Shown here: piece after piece, positions 30,723 to 38,206 of the stretch | Layout: every line of letters begins with the position of its first letter | Numbering within the stretch: the stretch's first letter is position 1 | DNA from: an uncultured Alphaproteobacteria bacterium | GTDB lineage: Bacteria; Pseudomonadota; Alphaproteobacteria; Thalassobaculales; Thalassobaculaceae | Length of the DNA: 38,693 nt | Reading direction: 5' to 3' | Assembly: GCA_902589475.1 (NCBI GenBank) | Contig: CACITD010000023.1 | Span: 1 to 38,693, forward strand | Position numbers and translations under genes: made by a program | Notes under the pieces: model-generated | Databases searched by the model: none | Seen by the model: only the letters and a program-made list of their open reading frames with translations | Told to the model about the DNA's origin: nothing

Positions 30723-31184
30723 ATGATAAGAAGCCGTAATCTGGTGGTGCTCGTTTTAAGTTTGGCTTTTGTGATTGCGCCGCTCGGTACCTCGGATATG
30801 TTAGCTCATAGTGGTGCCTTAAATAAAGACGTTGCCGCGCGTATGACATTGATGTCAAACATGGGCCGTAATATGGGCGTTCTAGGCAAAATGCTCCAAA
30901 AAAAAGCGCCTTTTGATCAAGGGAAGGTTGTCGAGGCAATAAATAACATAGAACAATTAGCCGTTGAGACACCCAAGGTCTTTGAAAAAAGAGTTTTAGA
31001 TCCGAAGTCAGAGGCTAAAGAATTAATATGGGAAGAGTTTAAATCCTTCACGAAAATTTCAACCGGCCTTGCCGCTAGCGCAAAACAACTATCCAATGCT
31101 ACGAAAAGTTTTGATGACCTGCGCCCTGCGCTTATTGCCCTTTCACAAAGCTGTAAAGAGTGTCACTCCAGATTTCGCGAATAG
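30723..31184 (+). CDS. Cytochrome c' family protein
   Basis: 153 residues with a signal peptide (LVVLVLSLAFVIAPLGTSDMLAHS, cleavage near residue 28) and a C-terminal C-x-x-C-H (Cys144, Cys147, His148 in SCKECHSRF), the placement typical of cytochrome c'. The rest is a four-helix bundle (RMTLMSNMGRNMGVLGKML, VVEAINNIEQLAVETPKVF, ELIWEEFKSFTKISTGLAASA). Class-II c' proteins bind NO or other ligands in the periplasm. It precedes a diheme cytochrome c by seven bases. Confidence 0.88.
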   Translation: MIRSRNLVVLVLSLAFVIAPLGTSDMLAHSGALNKDVAARMTLMSNMGRNMGVLGKMLQKKAPFDQGKVVEAINNIEQLAVETPKVFEKRVLDPKSEAKELIWEEFKSFTKISTGLAASAKQLSNATKSFDDLRPALIALSQSCKECHSRFRE

Positions 31185-31191
31185 TTAATCA

Positions 31192-32073
31192 ATGAAAATT
31201 CGGGAGAGAGTCACATTCAGAAGATCTGTCTTTATTGTCCTGATTTTCACCTTAGGCTTAATCTTTCATTTTATTTTAACGTCACCAAAAGAAATACAAA
31301 CGGCCTCAATATTGGCTCTCGACGGAGATTTGGTTAAGGGAGAGAGGATTTTCTATGCCGCCGGGTGTGGCAGCTGTCATATAGGCTCCGATAGGTCTAA
31401 GAACCTTTTATTAACAGGCGGCACGCAATTTGAAACGCAGTTTGGGACATTCTATGCACCTAACGTTTCAATGAGCAAAGATTACGGAATAGGTAAGTGG
31501 TCTTCAGAGGACTTCTATCGGGCGATAAAACTTGGTCAAAACCCGGAAGGAAAGCATTATTATCCAGTCTTTCCCTATACCAGTTATTCCAGAATGTCCG
31601 ATCAGGATATAATGGATCTGTGGGGATTCTGGAAAACATTACCCGTTAGTGATGAACCCTCCAAAGAACACAAATTATTTCTTCCGTTCAATATGAGAAG
31701 TAATATTGGCGTATGGAAAAGTCTTTTTATGAAAGAAGAGTTTGTTGGAGATAACGAAAATCCTTCTACATATTTAGTTGAAGCCCTTGCACACTGTTCG
31801 GAATGTCACACGCCACGGAATATATTCGGAGCGATGAAAACTAAACAATGGATGCGAGGGGCGTCTAACCCGAGTGGCAAAGGTAAAATTCCAAGTATTC
31901 ATCCCGATGATCTTAAATGGACAAAGGAAGAAATAGCTGAATATTTAAGTTCTGGTTTAACGCCAAACTATGATGTTGCTGGAGGAAATATGGCTTTAGT
32001 TGTTGAAAATCTCTCCAAATTGAGTAAAGAAGACTTGCTGTTGATTGCGTCATATATAAAAAATGTGAAATGA
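31192..32073 (+). CDS. Diheme cytochrome c, membrane-anchored
   Basis: 293 residues. An N-terminal helix (about 12-30) anchors it. Heme sites are Cys59-x-x-Cys62-His63 (GCGSCHIG) and Cys202-x-x-Cys205-His206 (HCSECHTPRN); the segment KHYYPVFPYTSYSRMSDQDIMDLWGFWKTLPV between them and the SGLTPNYDVAGGNMALVVENLSKL stretch are typical of alcohol-dehydrogenase-type cytochromes. The likely role is electron transfer in the periplasm, perhaps for the cytochrome c' beside it or for periplasmic dehydrogenases such as the PQQ enzyme at 3840. Its stop overlaps the next start (ATGA). Confidence 0.88.
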   Translation: MKIRERVTFRRSVFIVLIFTLGLIFHFILTSPKEIQTASILALDGDLVKGERIFYAAGCGSCHIGSDRSKNLLLTGGTQFETQFGTFYAPNVSMSKDYGIGKWSSEDFYRAIKLGQNPEGKHYYPVFPYTSYSRMSDQDIMDLWGFWKTLPVSDEPSKEHKLFLPFNMRSNIGVWKSLFMKEEFVGDNENPSTYLVEALAHCSECHTPRNIFGAMKTKQWMRGASNPSGKGKIPSIHPDDLKWTKEEIAEYLSSGLTPNYDVAGGNMALVVENLSKLSKEDLLLIASYIKNVK

Positions 32074-32252
32074 ACGTAAAAAATACAGTTAAGTCTGGGG
32101 TTTTTTTTCTGATTTTTTTTTGTTCCCTGATTCTTGGTCTTCGCTATGCTGAACCAGTTTTAATGTGGCAGATTAAGAACAATTTTTTATCGAAAATTTC
32201 CACTTTAACAGAGGTAGGAACAACAGTCTTTAGAACCCGGCAAATTTATTGA
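32070..32252 (+). CDS. Small membrane protein after the diheme cytochrome
   Basis: 60 residues overlapping the cytochrome gene by four bases. A hydrophobic helix (GVFFLIFFCSLILGLRYAE) precedes a soluble tail that ends KISTLTEVGTTVFRTRQIY. Probably a type-I-like or exported protein coupled to cytochrome expression. No family recognised; it could assist assembly or anchoring. Confidence 0.5.
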   Translation: MNVKNTVKSGVFFLIFFCSLILGLRYAEPVLMWQIKNNFLSKISTLTEVGTTVFRTRQIY

Positions 32253-32284
32253 TAAAGCTCACAAAGTTTTAGAGTTCTATAACT

Positions 32285-32725
32285 ATGAAATCAAAACAAA
32301 AGTCGTTGGATAAATATGTGCTTTATTTGGAGACCTTAAGTTCATCGACTATCAACTCATTAGACCAATACGTAGCAGAGAATGTGAGATTTAAAGATCC
32401 TTTTAATGACGTAATGGGAAGTGACAAAATGAAGGCTGTTTTCCTTCATATGTTCGATAATGTTGAAGATGTAAAGTTCAAAGTCCATAGGATTTATCGC
32501 AACAATGACGGGGGATGCCTTGAATGGACGTTTTGCGGGAGGCTAATGAATAGAAACTGGTCGTTTGATGGAACATCCATTATTATTTTAGATAATAATG
32601 GCTTTGTCTCAGAGCATATAGATCACTGGGACGCTGCATCTTCTTTTTTTGAGACAATTCCAATCTTGGGTTGGATGATTAAATTGATCCGTAAAAAAAT
32701 TATGATAACGAATGATCTCAAATGA
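32285..32725 (+). CDS. SnoaL/NTF2-like fold protein
   Basis: 146 residues. The NTF2-like cone is visible: SLDQYVAENVRFKDPFNDVMGSDKMKAVFLHMFDNVEDVKFKVHRIYR, LEWTFCGRLMNRNWSFDGTSIIILDNNGFVSEHIDHWDAASSF. SnoaL-like proteins are often small-molecule binding or isomerising and accompany photolyase-type genes. Its stop overlaps the next start by four bases. Cytoplasmic. Confidence 0.78.
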   Translation: MKSKQKSLDKYVLYLETLSSSTINSLDQYVAENVRFKDPFNDVMGSDKMKAVFLHMFDNVEDVKFKVHRIYRNNDGGCLEWTFCGRLMNRNWSFDGTSIIILDNNGFVSEHIDHWDAASSFFETIPILGWMIKLIRKKIMITNDLK

Positions 32726-32949
32726 TTAGTTTTTTTGAAACTACTTGTTACTTAATAGGTTTAACATTTTTAGCCGCGACATTTTTTTGTTGTGGAATGC
32801 AAGACACATTCATCAGAGATAACAGAAGATTGTATACGTCATTTACTTATAGATATTGGGAATTAAGTAAAATGGTCCATTTCAAGAAAGTATTCACTTT
32901 TATTTGTATATGGACCGCTTTGATCAGCCTTGCAATCGCGGAAAGCTAA
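32722..32949 (+). CDS. Small membrane protein coupled to SnoaL-like gene
   Basis: 75 residues with two helices (TTCYLIGLTFLAATFFCCGMQD and VFTFICIWTALISLAIAES), a short polar middle and several cysteines. Overlap with the SnoaL stop is ATGA. No family recognised; likely inner membrane. Neighbours imply a role with the SnoaL-like protein. Confidence 0.5.
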   Translation: MISFFETTCYLIGLTFLAATFFCCGMQDTFIRDNRRLYTSFTYRYWELSKMVHFKKVFTFICIWTALISLAIAES

Positions 32950-33098
32950 TCGTCACAACAAAACTCCCGCTATCGCAATCAATAGGGTTACATAGGTATG
33001 CATAGAGATTTGATTGAGTCATTTCCTTTAAAGTTGAGTGAATCGACTTATTTTTATTCAAAAACGTCAAATTAAGATGCGAATTAACGACAACGGAG

Positions 33099-33112
33099 CT
33101 CTTTTAAAAGAG
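33099..33112. promoter_or_regulatory. Perfect 14-bp palindrome before DUF2842
   Basis: CTCTTTTAAAAGAG, a perfect palindrome, ends 12 bases before the ATG at 33125 and covers the ribosome binding region. It could be an operator; AT-rich chance is possible. Confidence 0.3.
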
Positions 33113-33124
33113 GTTAAATAAAAT

Positions 33125-33316
33125 ATGAGATGGCGAACACCAATTGCAGGATTGACAACAATCCTGTTTCTCTTTTTTTACAGCGCAGTGATCATCAATA
33201 TAGCTGATTTTATGCCTGAGCACTTATTTTTTCAAACCGTTTACTTTTTAGTGGCAGGCCTTATTTGGATTCCGGCAGTCGTAAAGTTAATAGGTTGGGC
33301 GAATAAGGACGGATAA
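33125..33316 (+). CDS. DUF2842 family small membrane protein
   Basis: 63 residues with two helices (AGLTTILFLFFYSAVIINIAD and TVYFLVAGLIWIPAVVKLIGW), starting MRWRTPIAG. The length, the R-W-x-T-P-I start and the G-L-I-W-I-P ending are diagnostic of DUF2842, an Alphaproteobacteria-specific family. This is the best lineage marker in the window. Function unknown; inner membrane. Confidence 0.87.
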   Translation: MRWRTPIAGLTTILFLFFYSAVIINIADFMPEHLFFQTVYFLVAGLIWIPAVVKLIGWANKDG

Positions 33317-33356
33317 GAAGGCTTGGTCGGAAAAAGGGTGAAGAATGTTGTTTTGT

Positions 33357-33629
33357 TTAGCGCTTACGAATTTCCGACGAGTGACCCATTGTTATATTGA
33401 AGAACTTTTGTCCTAGTGGGGATATTGGATCACTTGGGGAGAGGGAGCAACCTGATGTCTGCTCGGCTTTTTCTTTTAGCAATTTGCCATAGCCTTTCCG
33501 TCTGAAAGCTGGGTTAACGAACAAGTATGTAAGTTCTTGTTTCCTACTATCGAAAGTGGCATAGCCTATTGTTGTATTTTCATTTTTTACTATGACGGTA
33601 TCGCCGTTCTTTACTTCAATAGTTTCCAT
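33357..33629 (-). CDS. GNAT-like acetyltransferase, short
   Basis: 90 residues. YLFVNPAFRRKGYGKLLKEKAE holds the acetyl-CoA loop (R-R-x-G-x-G) with the preceding strand TIGYATFDSRKQELTYLFV. The domain is compact and lacks N-terminal strands beyond METIEVKNGDTVIVKNENTT, so it may be a minimal GNAT or part of a small subfamily. Substrate unknown. Convergent with DUF2842. Confidence 0.72.
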   Translation of the reverse strand: METIEVKNGDTVIVKNENTTIGYATFDSRKQELTYLFVNPAFRRKGYGKLLKEKAEQTSGCSLSPSDPISPLGQKFFNITMGHSSEIRKR

Positions 33630-33663
33630 GCAGACACCTACGATTTATCTTAGATGAGAGACG

Positions 33664-33738
33664 TCATTTCGATTTGAAGAAAAAGTCCAGAATTGCCCAC
33701 ATTGAGGCGAAAATCCCGATTATAAGGAGGAGTTCCAT
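33664..33738 (-). CDS. 24-residue membrane micro-protein (relative of 38207-38281)
   Basis: An ATG at 33738 with AAGGA ahead opens a 24-residue frame that reads ELLLIIGIFASMWAILDF after the Met, then FFKSK. It is one membrane helix with an acidic start and basic end. The gene at 38207-38281 has the same length and matching core (G-[IV]-F-A-x-x-x-A-I-[LV]-D). A TGATCT-N18-TAATCA promoter candidate precedes it. No known family. Confidence 0.55.
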   Translation of the reverse strand: MELLLIIGIFASMWAILDFFFKSK

Positions 33739-33764
33739 AGGATCAATCCTTGTTAGAGGTATGG

Positions 33765-33794
33765 TGATTACGCAACAGGGTTCCCTTTAGATCA
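33765..33794 (-). promoter_or_regulatory. Candidate ECF-type promoter: TGATCT, 18 bases, TAATCA (minus strand)
   Basis: On the minus strand TGATCT (33794-33789) is followed after exactly 18 bases by TAATCA (33770-33765). Transcription would start about 20 bases before the ATG of the 24-residue micro-protein. Same architecture as at 5931 and 17861. Confidence 0.4.
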
Positions 33795-33976
33795 GTTGCA
33801 GCAAACTTTAGAGGAAAGTTTTCAATCTTTCCCTTTGTTTAGCATCCATTTCTTAAGTATTTGGAGTAAATAAATCGTCATCTTTCAAACAAATTGAACA
33901 AACTCACGGTGTTTAGATGTTATGAGTATTTATTATTCGTCGGTCATTATTTGTTAACTCAAATGGAGTTTTTTGA

Positions 33977-34351
33977 ATGGATAAAATCCTTCTAGTGGTA
34001 ATGTTCTCCGCGGTTACCTTTTGTCAGCCTACGTATGGTGCAATGTGGCGCGCTGATGAAAAAAATACTGTTCGAGTGGATTTAGGTGAATGTGAAGACG
34101 CAGCTGAGGATGGACTAAGAGTTGGCAGTGAACGGATAGGGAATAGAAATCGGTTTGTGTTCGGAGAGGAGAGAAGTACCTCTCGAAATTATGAGGTACA
34201 GTATTTTTTGTATAAAGATAAATTATGGTGGATGGGCGCGTATAAGTGGGAAAATCAGTCTAGAGATAATAATCGGGCTGAAAGGCGATTCTTTTGTTAT
34301 GCAGCTCCATTGGAGGAACCATCACTTGCTAAACAGCATAGGGTGCAATGA
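33977..34351 (+). CDS. Small secreted protein
   Basis: 124 residues. A signal peptide (ILLVVMFSAVTFCQPTYG, cleavage near YGA-MWR) is followed by an acidic soluble domain with VDLGECEDAAEDGLRVG and YEVQYFLYKDKLWWMGAYKWENQ, ending RRFFCYAAPLEE. Two cysteines (GEC... FFC) could form a disulfide. A ribosome binding site TGGAG lies ahead. Periplasmic; no family recognised. Confidence 0.6.
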   Translation: MDKILLVVMFSAVTFCQPTYGAMWRADEKNTVRVDLGECEDAAEDGLRVGSERIGNRNRFVFGEERSTSRNYEVQYFLYKDKLWWMGAYKWENQSRDNNRAERRFFCYAAPLEEPSLAKQHRVQ

Positions 34352-34418
34352 CGTTTTATCACCAAGGGATATTTCATTAATGACTTGATACCCGGTCAAG
34401 TTTTTGTAACCTGCTGAG

Positions 34419-34595
34419 ATGAACATAATAAATGTTGGCCAACAACTTGTAATTCTTTTTGTGTTAATCCTTGCAATTATTGCAATCATCGCTGTAATCA
34501 TTTATCACCAAGATACGATGGCCTCGTTTGCCGATCCTTTTTCCTATAAACAATCAGAGAAACTGACTTTTCTTGTATATCCCATCTGTCACTGA
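34419..34595 (+). CDS. Putative 58-residue membrane protein
   Basis: Reads NVGQQLVILFVLILAIIAII, then AVIIYHQDTMASFADPFSYKQ and KLTFLVYPICH-stop. One strong N-terminal helix; the tail is polar. No strong ribosome binding site. It lies just ahead of the PCuAC gene and could belong to the same unit. Confidence 0.4.
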   Translation: MNIINVGQQLVILFVLILAIIAIIAVIIYHQDTMASFADPFSYKQSEKLTFLVYPICH

Positions 34596-34617
34596 GTGAA
34601 AGGCATAGACATAGATC

Positions 34618-35106
34618 ATGTTAGTTAGAGGGGTATTGTCTGCGCTTATTATTTCAAGTGTTGTATTTAACTTCTTTTTACCAGAAGCAAAAGCGGGGAC
34701 ACGTTACAGTCATCTTAAATTTGAAAACGGTTGGATAAGAGGTACGTCTTCTGGTCATCCAATGACTGCGGGATATATAACCATTTCAAATAACGGATCG
34801 AAAGATGTTGTTCTAATGTCAGTTTCTTCTACTGTTGCGAAAATGGTAGAACTCCATGAAACGACATTTCATAATAATGTAATGAAAATGAGAGAGCTTA
34901 AGAATGGCATAAAAATTCCAGCTAACGGTATTATTCATTTGAAACCGAAAGGACTTCATCTGATGTTTAAAGGGTTGAAAACGAGGATTAAGGAAGCGAA
35001 AAAATACAAAGTGAAATTCACCTTTATGAATGGTAGCGGGGTGGAGGTTTCTATGTCAGGGAAAAAAATAGGAGCAAAAGCAACGACAGGAAAACACAAG
35101 CACTAG
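34618..35106 (+). CDS. PCuAC-type periplasmic copper chaperone
   Basis: 162 residues with a signal peptide (LSALIISSVVFNFFLPEAKA). The PCu(A)C signature is complete: VELHETTFHNNVMKM gives His80 and Met91, and KGLHLMF gives His114 and Met116 (spacing H-x10-M-x22-H-x-M). The preceding GWIRGTSSGHPMTAGYITISNNGSKD is the first sheet. Family proteins carry Cu(I) to cytochrome oxidase assembly in the periplasm. The C-terminal KATTGKHKH is a possible extra copper site. It is followed by a small His-containing secreted ORF. Confidence 0.9.
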   Translation: MLVRGVLSALIISSVVFNFFLPEAKAGTRYSHLKFENGWIRGTSSGHPMTAGYITISNNGSKDVVLMSVSSTVAKMVELHETTFHNNVMKMRELKNGIKIPANGIIHLKPKGLHLMFKGLKTRIKEAKKYKVKFTFMNGSGVEVSMSGKKIGAKATTGKHKH

Positions 35107-35155
35107 CCTTGTCGTTTTGGTATTAGTAAGAATTAACTATGAAGGAGAACAAGTT

Positions 35156-35305
35156 TTGAGTTTAAGACAAATCAAGAAATTATCGATCTACTGTTTTGTG
35201 CTTGTCGGCGGACTAAGCTTCTTTTGTAATGAGGCAATGTCACACCATGCAGTCGAAGGTGGCGACGCTAAAAAGAGTGTTGCAACAATAAAAGACGGTA
35301 AATAG
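35156..35305 (+). CDS. Small secreted protein downstream of PCuAC
   Basis: 49 residues from a TTG at 35156 with AGGAG in the right place; an upstream ATG runs directly into a stop. A signal-like helix (KLSIYCFVLVGGLSFFCNEAMS) is followed by SHHAVEGGDAKKSVATIKDGK-stop. The short His pair right after the signal, next to PCuAC, suggests a metal-linked peptide; that is inference only. Confidence 0.5.
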   Translation: MSLRQIKKLSIYCFVLVGGLSFFCNEAMSHHAVEGGDAKKSVATIKDGK

Positions 35306-35583
35306 CTGCTGCTGCGTCGTCTTGACTAAATTTTCTGAACTTGTACCTAAAAGACGATTCGGATTAAAGATTATTTCAGGATAGCTGGCTTGGAGCTTAT
35401 TTGCGATAGAGTTTCATTCGTTTTAAACGTTGCCTGTGGCTCTCTTTTACAGAGAGATAAGTCTATTTGGTTCAATTTATGGCCCGGCTAGGAATTGATC
35501 CTTATTTCGTGTTTACATATCTTTATTATATTTAAAAACTTTTTTATTATGTGTTTAGATTTTCACTACTTCGGTTTTTTATT

Positions 35584-35721
35584 ATGTCAGATAGAGAAAT
35601 AGCCAACATCTTGTGGTTGCGAATAAAAGGAAAACCCATTCCAGATTACTACACTGACGAAGATTGCGAACAAATAATTTATAGATACTGGCATAAAGGT
35701 ATGGAAGGCCAGGAAAGCTGA
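35584..35721 (+). CDS. Putative 45-residue soluble protein
   Basis: Reads MSDREIANILWLRIKGKPI, PDYYTDEDCEQIIYRYW, HKGMEGQES-stop. The charged, aromatic composition looks genuinely coding rather than random. It is followed by the long inverted repeat at 35796. No strong ribosome binding site. No family recognised. Confidence 0.5.
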   Translation: MSDREIANILWLRIKGKPIPDYYTDEDCEQIIYRYWHKGMEGQES

Positions 35722-35795
35722 CAAGAAGATGCCCTCTGCTCTTATCCTTTATTCATGAAATAGCAGTTCTTATTCAGCTGATTGTTAAAAATACA

Positions 35796-35860
35796 GTCAA
35801 CAACTACGACGAAATCTTATTAAGAAATTCAGCTCTTTCAAAAACGTCGTAGTTTTTGAC
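35796..35860. repeat. 16-bp inverted repeat with one mismatch
   Basis: GTCAACAACTACGACG (35796-35811) is inverted as CGTCGTAGTTTTTGAC (35845-35860) with one mismatch and 33 bases between. It lies between the 45-residue ORF and a minus-strand gene ending at 35983, so it could be a bidirectional terminator or a structured RNA. The rest of 35722-35982 shows no gene. Confidence 0.55.
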
Positions 35861-35982
35861 ACCCACGATCCATATATAAAAACCCACAAAAAATATCTTT
35901 CATCGACGGCCCTTAAACCTTTTCCTCATTTCAGATTAACGACCCTTCCTTTTTTATTTAATCAGGCGGAATTGGCCTAGCG

Positions 35983-36252
35983 TTACTCGGGTGATATTGG
36001 GGTCAGTGCGAAAGGAATATGTTTTTCAACATAAGGTTCGACCATCTTTTGAAAATCCGGATCTTCCATCATTCCTTTCATCGCTGCTTCATCAACGTCA
36101 AAAAGGGTGATAACGGCTGTTTTGTCATTCGCTTTGCCCACTAATGTTAGGTTTTCATTACAAATTTTGGCTCTGTTATCTGTATCCTCCAGAAAAAGTT
36201 TGTGCCAATCTTCGTAAGAGGATTTGAGTTTAACAATTATGTGAATATCCAT
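35983..36252 (-). CDS. Small alpha/beta-barrel-like protein
   Basis: 89 residues. Layout: DIHIIVKLKSSYEDWHKLFLEDT, then LTLVGKANDKTAVITLFDVDE, then a helix MKGMMEDPDFQKMVEPYVEKH. It resembles the protein at 1690-1956 in size and order of strands and helices; both are single-domain ferredoxin-like. No catalytic residues identified. Confidence 0.6.
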   Translation of the reverse strand: MDIHIIVKLKSSYEDWHKLFLEDTDNRAKICNENLTLVGKANDKTAVITLFDVDEAAMKGMMEDPDFQKMVEPYVEKHIPFALTPISPE

Positions 36253-36366
36253 ATCTTACTCTTTCTATTTTTGTTCATTGTTCTCAATTATAAATACTTT
36301 AAGCTAACGAAGAAGCAAAGGACGTTCTACGATGAAGGAATTCCATCCAATTGAAGGGATGAATCA

Positions 36367-36474
36367 ATGGATGTCTTAAAACGAATGATTGGAATATTCG
36401 TCATGGCGTTATGTGTTTACTTAGTCAAGACTGATAACACGCGAACGTTTGACGAAAGAAATAATAATTTCTAG
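36367..36474 (+). CDS. Putative 35-residue single-helix micro-protein
   Basis: Reads MDVLKRMIGIFVMALCVYL, VKTDNTRTFDERNNNF-stop, one helix with a polar tail. AAGGG lies ahead. It precedes the SnoaL-like gene by 29 bases and may be part of the same transcript. No family recognised. Confidence 0.4.
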   Translation: MDVLKRMIGIFVMALCVYLVKTDNTRTFDERNNNF

Positions 36475-36503
36475 TTTTTTTCAAAACGAATTGGAAACTT
36501 CGA

Positions 36504-36896
36504 ATGAAAGATGCAAAATCAGCTATTTTGGGGCACCACGAGGCGATAAATAAGCAGGACACGGAAGAATATCTTGCTACGATAAAGTTTCCCTTTACTT
36601 ACCAAAACTTTAATGGGGTCGCTTTAACAGCGGAAACGGCTCAAGATTACAAAGATCGCCTGGAGATGCCATGGGAAATAATAAAAAAGACAGAGAAGGA
36701 ATGGGCTTATTCATCATTAGATCTTTTAGAAGAAGTTGCTCGTTCTGAGTCGTCCGTTGTTTTCAAGGTTGCAGCCAGCCGAATAAACAACTCCGGAGAT
36801 ACTGATATTGCTATTCATGCTATATGGATTGCAGTAAAAACGGAAGGAACCTGGGGAATTCAATTTAGGCACAATTTAGGAAAACCGGTAACTTAG
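36504..36896 (+). CDS. NTF2/SnoaL-like fold protein (second in the window)
   Basis: 130 residues. AKSAILGHHEAINKQDTEEYLATIKFPFTYQNFNG, then LDLLEEVARSESSVVFKVAASRINNSGDTDIAIHAIWIAVKTEGTWGIQFRHNLG show the helix-plus-curved-sheet pattern of NTF2-like proteins; the GTWGIQFRH ending is typical. It differs from the protein at 32285. Substrate unknown. Convergent with the NIPSNAP-like gene, 28 bases apart with no terminator. Confidence 0.75.
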   Translation: MKDAKSAILGHHEAINKQDTEEYLATIKFPFTYQNFNGVALTAETAQDYKDRLEMPWEIIKKTEKEWAYSSLDLLEEVARSESSVVFKVAASRINNSGDTDIAIHAIWIAVKTEGTWGIQFRHNLGKPVT

Positions 36897-36924
36897 TGCG
36901 ATAAAAAACGTAACAAGAATTTAA

Positions 36925-37602
36925 TTAACTCCAGCGAACATCGTCACTTACGTCACTGGCTGTTAACAACGTCGTTGTATAAACAGTTGTCCAATCGCAT
37001 AGATCATAGCGTTTACTTAGCTTCCTCCGTACTTCTTTTTCTTCATCAGTAACGGGGATTTTTGATCTCTCCCAAACAGCAAGGCTAGGTCGCCTTGTTA
37101 GCAAAAGGGTAGTGGTATTTTTATTGGCATTAACATCATTGTCTAATTTCCAAAGTCCGATAATTTCCGAGTCATAGTTTTTTTCGAAATTAGGCCAGGC
37201 TGCAAAACATAATTGTATGAATTCGTCAAAATTCTGTTTAGGAGTTTCGAACCATCTAAATGCATAATTTCCTTGTTTTATGGGTAATTTGTCAGAAGTT
37301 GGTCTAAGGGTGGGAACCATGAAATCTTTTTCAATAGAGTCAATTGTTCTTATACTTCTGAACAATTCATCGATGGTTTTATTTGCTAATTCAGCGTTGG
37401 GCCAGAGCGATATGACAGTAAGTGTATCTCTCGGCAATCCAATTTGACTTCGCCAAATTCCGTAGAGCTTGAGTCCGTTCTTACTTTCATTGAAGAGTTC
37501 TGACGCCGCAATTTGTGTTGCCGTCGATTTCCATGTTCGTGGTGAACAATGGATACGGTTATGTAAATACAACTGCAAAGTATATCCGTTCTTTATTAAC
37601 AT
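36925..37602 (-). CDS. NIPSNAP-like tandem ferredoxin-like domain protein
   Basis: 225 residues made of two related halves: KLYGIWRSQIGLPRDTLTVISLWPNAELANKTIDELF (about 44-80) and EIIGLWKLDNDVNANKNTTTLLLTRRPSLAVWERSK (about 144-180). Each half is a NIPSNAP/ABM-like alpha/beta unit; the whole probably folds as a pseudo-dimer. The C-terminal KRYDLCDWTTVYTTTLLTASD is a conserved-looking tail. Cytoplasmic; no activity established. Confidence 0.65.
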   Translation of the reverse strand: MLIKNGYTLQLYLHNRIHCSPRTWKSTATQIAASELFNESKNGLKLYGIWRSQIGLPRDTLTVISLWPNAELANKTIDELFRSIRTIDSIEKDFMVPTLRPTSDKLPIKQGNYAFRWFETPKQNFDEFIQLCFAAWPNFEKNYDSEIIGLWKLDNDVNANKNTTTLLLTRRPSLAVWERSKIPVTDEEKEVRRKLSKRYDLCDWTTVYTTTLLTASDVSDDVRWS

Positions 37603-37650
37603 CTAATATTAATTTGCTAACGTTATACAGTAGATAGAGTTGGATTAAAA

Positions 37651-37818
37651 ATGCATACAAAAAGCAAAGATGGGTTCAGTGTAATAAATTGGGTAAGCTA
37701 CGATGTTTGTTTTTTGTTGAAATCCGAGATAAATGAGGTCGACTGGAGCGATAAGCTATCACCCCTATACTTAAAGGCGAGAGAGCAAGTATTAGACACC
37801 AACTTAATATCGAAATAG
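37651..37818 (+). CDS. Putative 55-residue acidic protein
   Basis: ATG-initiated: DGFSVINWVSYDVCFLLKS, then EINEVDWSDKLSPLYLKARE and QVLDTNLISK-stop. Polar, acidic, protein-like. A minus-strand frame of 83 residues (37676-37927) overlaps but reads like a shadow. No ribosome binding site. Confidence 0.35.
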   Translation: MHTKSKDGFSVINWVSYDVCFLLKSEINEVDWSDKLSPLYLKAREQVLDTNLISK

Positions 37819-38011
37819 ACATCTTCATCTTGTAACCGATTTTAAACAACACGTCTGCCGTTAAAAACGTATCGCTGAGAGAGTTAAATTGCAGCATAAA
37901 TTTGAGAAGGTAATCTAAAACAGGCACTCCGGATCAATGCAATGAATAGCGGCGCACAGACGCTGCGATTTAATTTTTGATACGAACATATATAATGCTT
38001 GGAGAACACTA

Positions 38012-38173
38012 ATGTTTATGTTTTGGGAACTCTTCATATTTGGCGCTGTACTTCCATTTTGTATATTTAAGCTTTTACCAACTAAGCTAAAATGGACCCG
38101 ATACGTTATTTGTATATCCGTGTCTTTAGCTGCCTGGTATTCTACTCAATCAGCAATCCTGGCTCTACTTTAG
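38012..38173 (+). CDS. Putative 53-residue membrane protein
   Basis: GGAG lies eight bases ahead of the ATG. Helix 1 is WELFIFGAVLPFCIFKLLP, then KLKWTRY, then helix 2 VICISVSLAAWYSTQSAILA. Compact two-helix membrane protein. No family recognised. Divergently arranged against the micro-protein at 38207-38281. Confidence 0.5.
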   Translation: MFMFWELFIFGAVLPFCIFKLLPTKLKWTRYVICISVSLAAWYSTQSAILALL

Positions 38174-38206
38174 CAAGGGATGGCAAAATATACTCTGGCT
38201 TTAAAA

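Noticed and set aside
5919-33041. Exact repeat TTTAAAGTTGAGTGA (5919-5933 and 33027-33041) and TTAAAAGTTGAACG (17925-17938 and 28897-28910)
   Set aside because: AT-rich 14-15-mers are expected to repeat a few times in 38 kb by chance, and the flanking sequence does not match.
33813-33832. GGAAAG/CTTTCC hairpin in the intergenic region
   Set aside because: 6-bp stem with 8-base loop in AT-rich DNA and no T run; not informative.
37676-37927. 83-residue minus-strand ORF with one hydrophobic helix
   Set aside because: GTG start without ribosome site; the opposite-strand 55-residue frame is more protein-like, though neither is certain.
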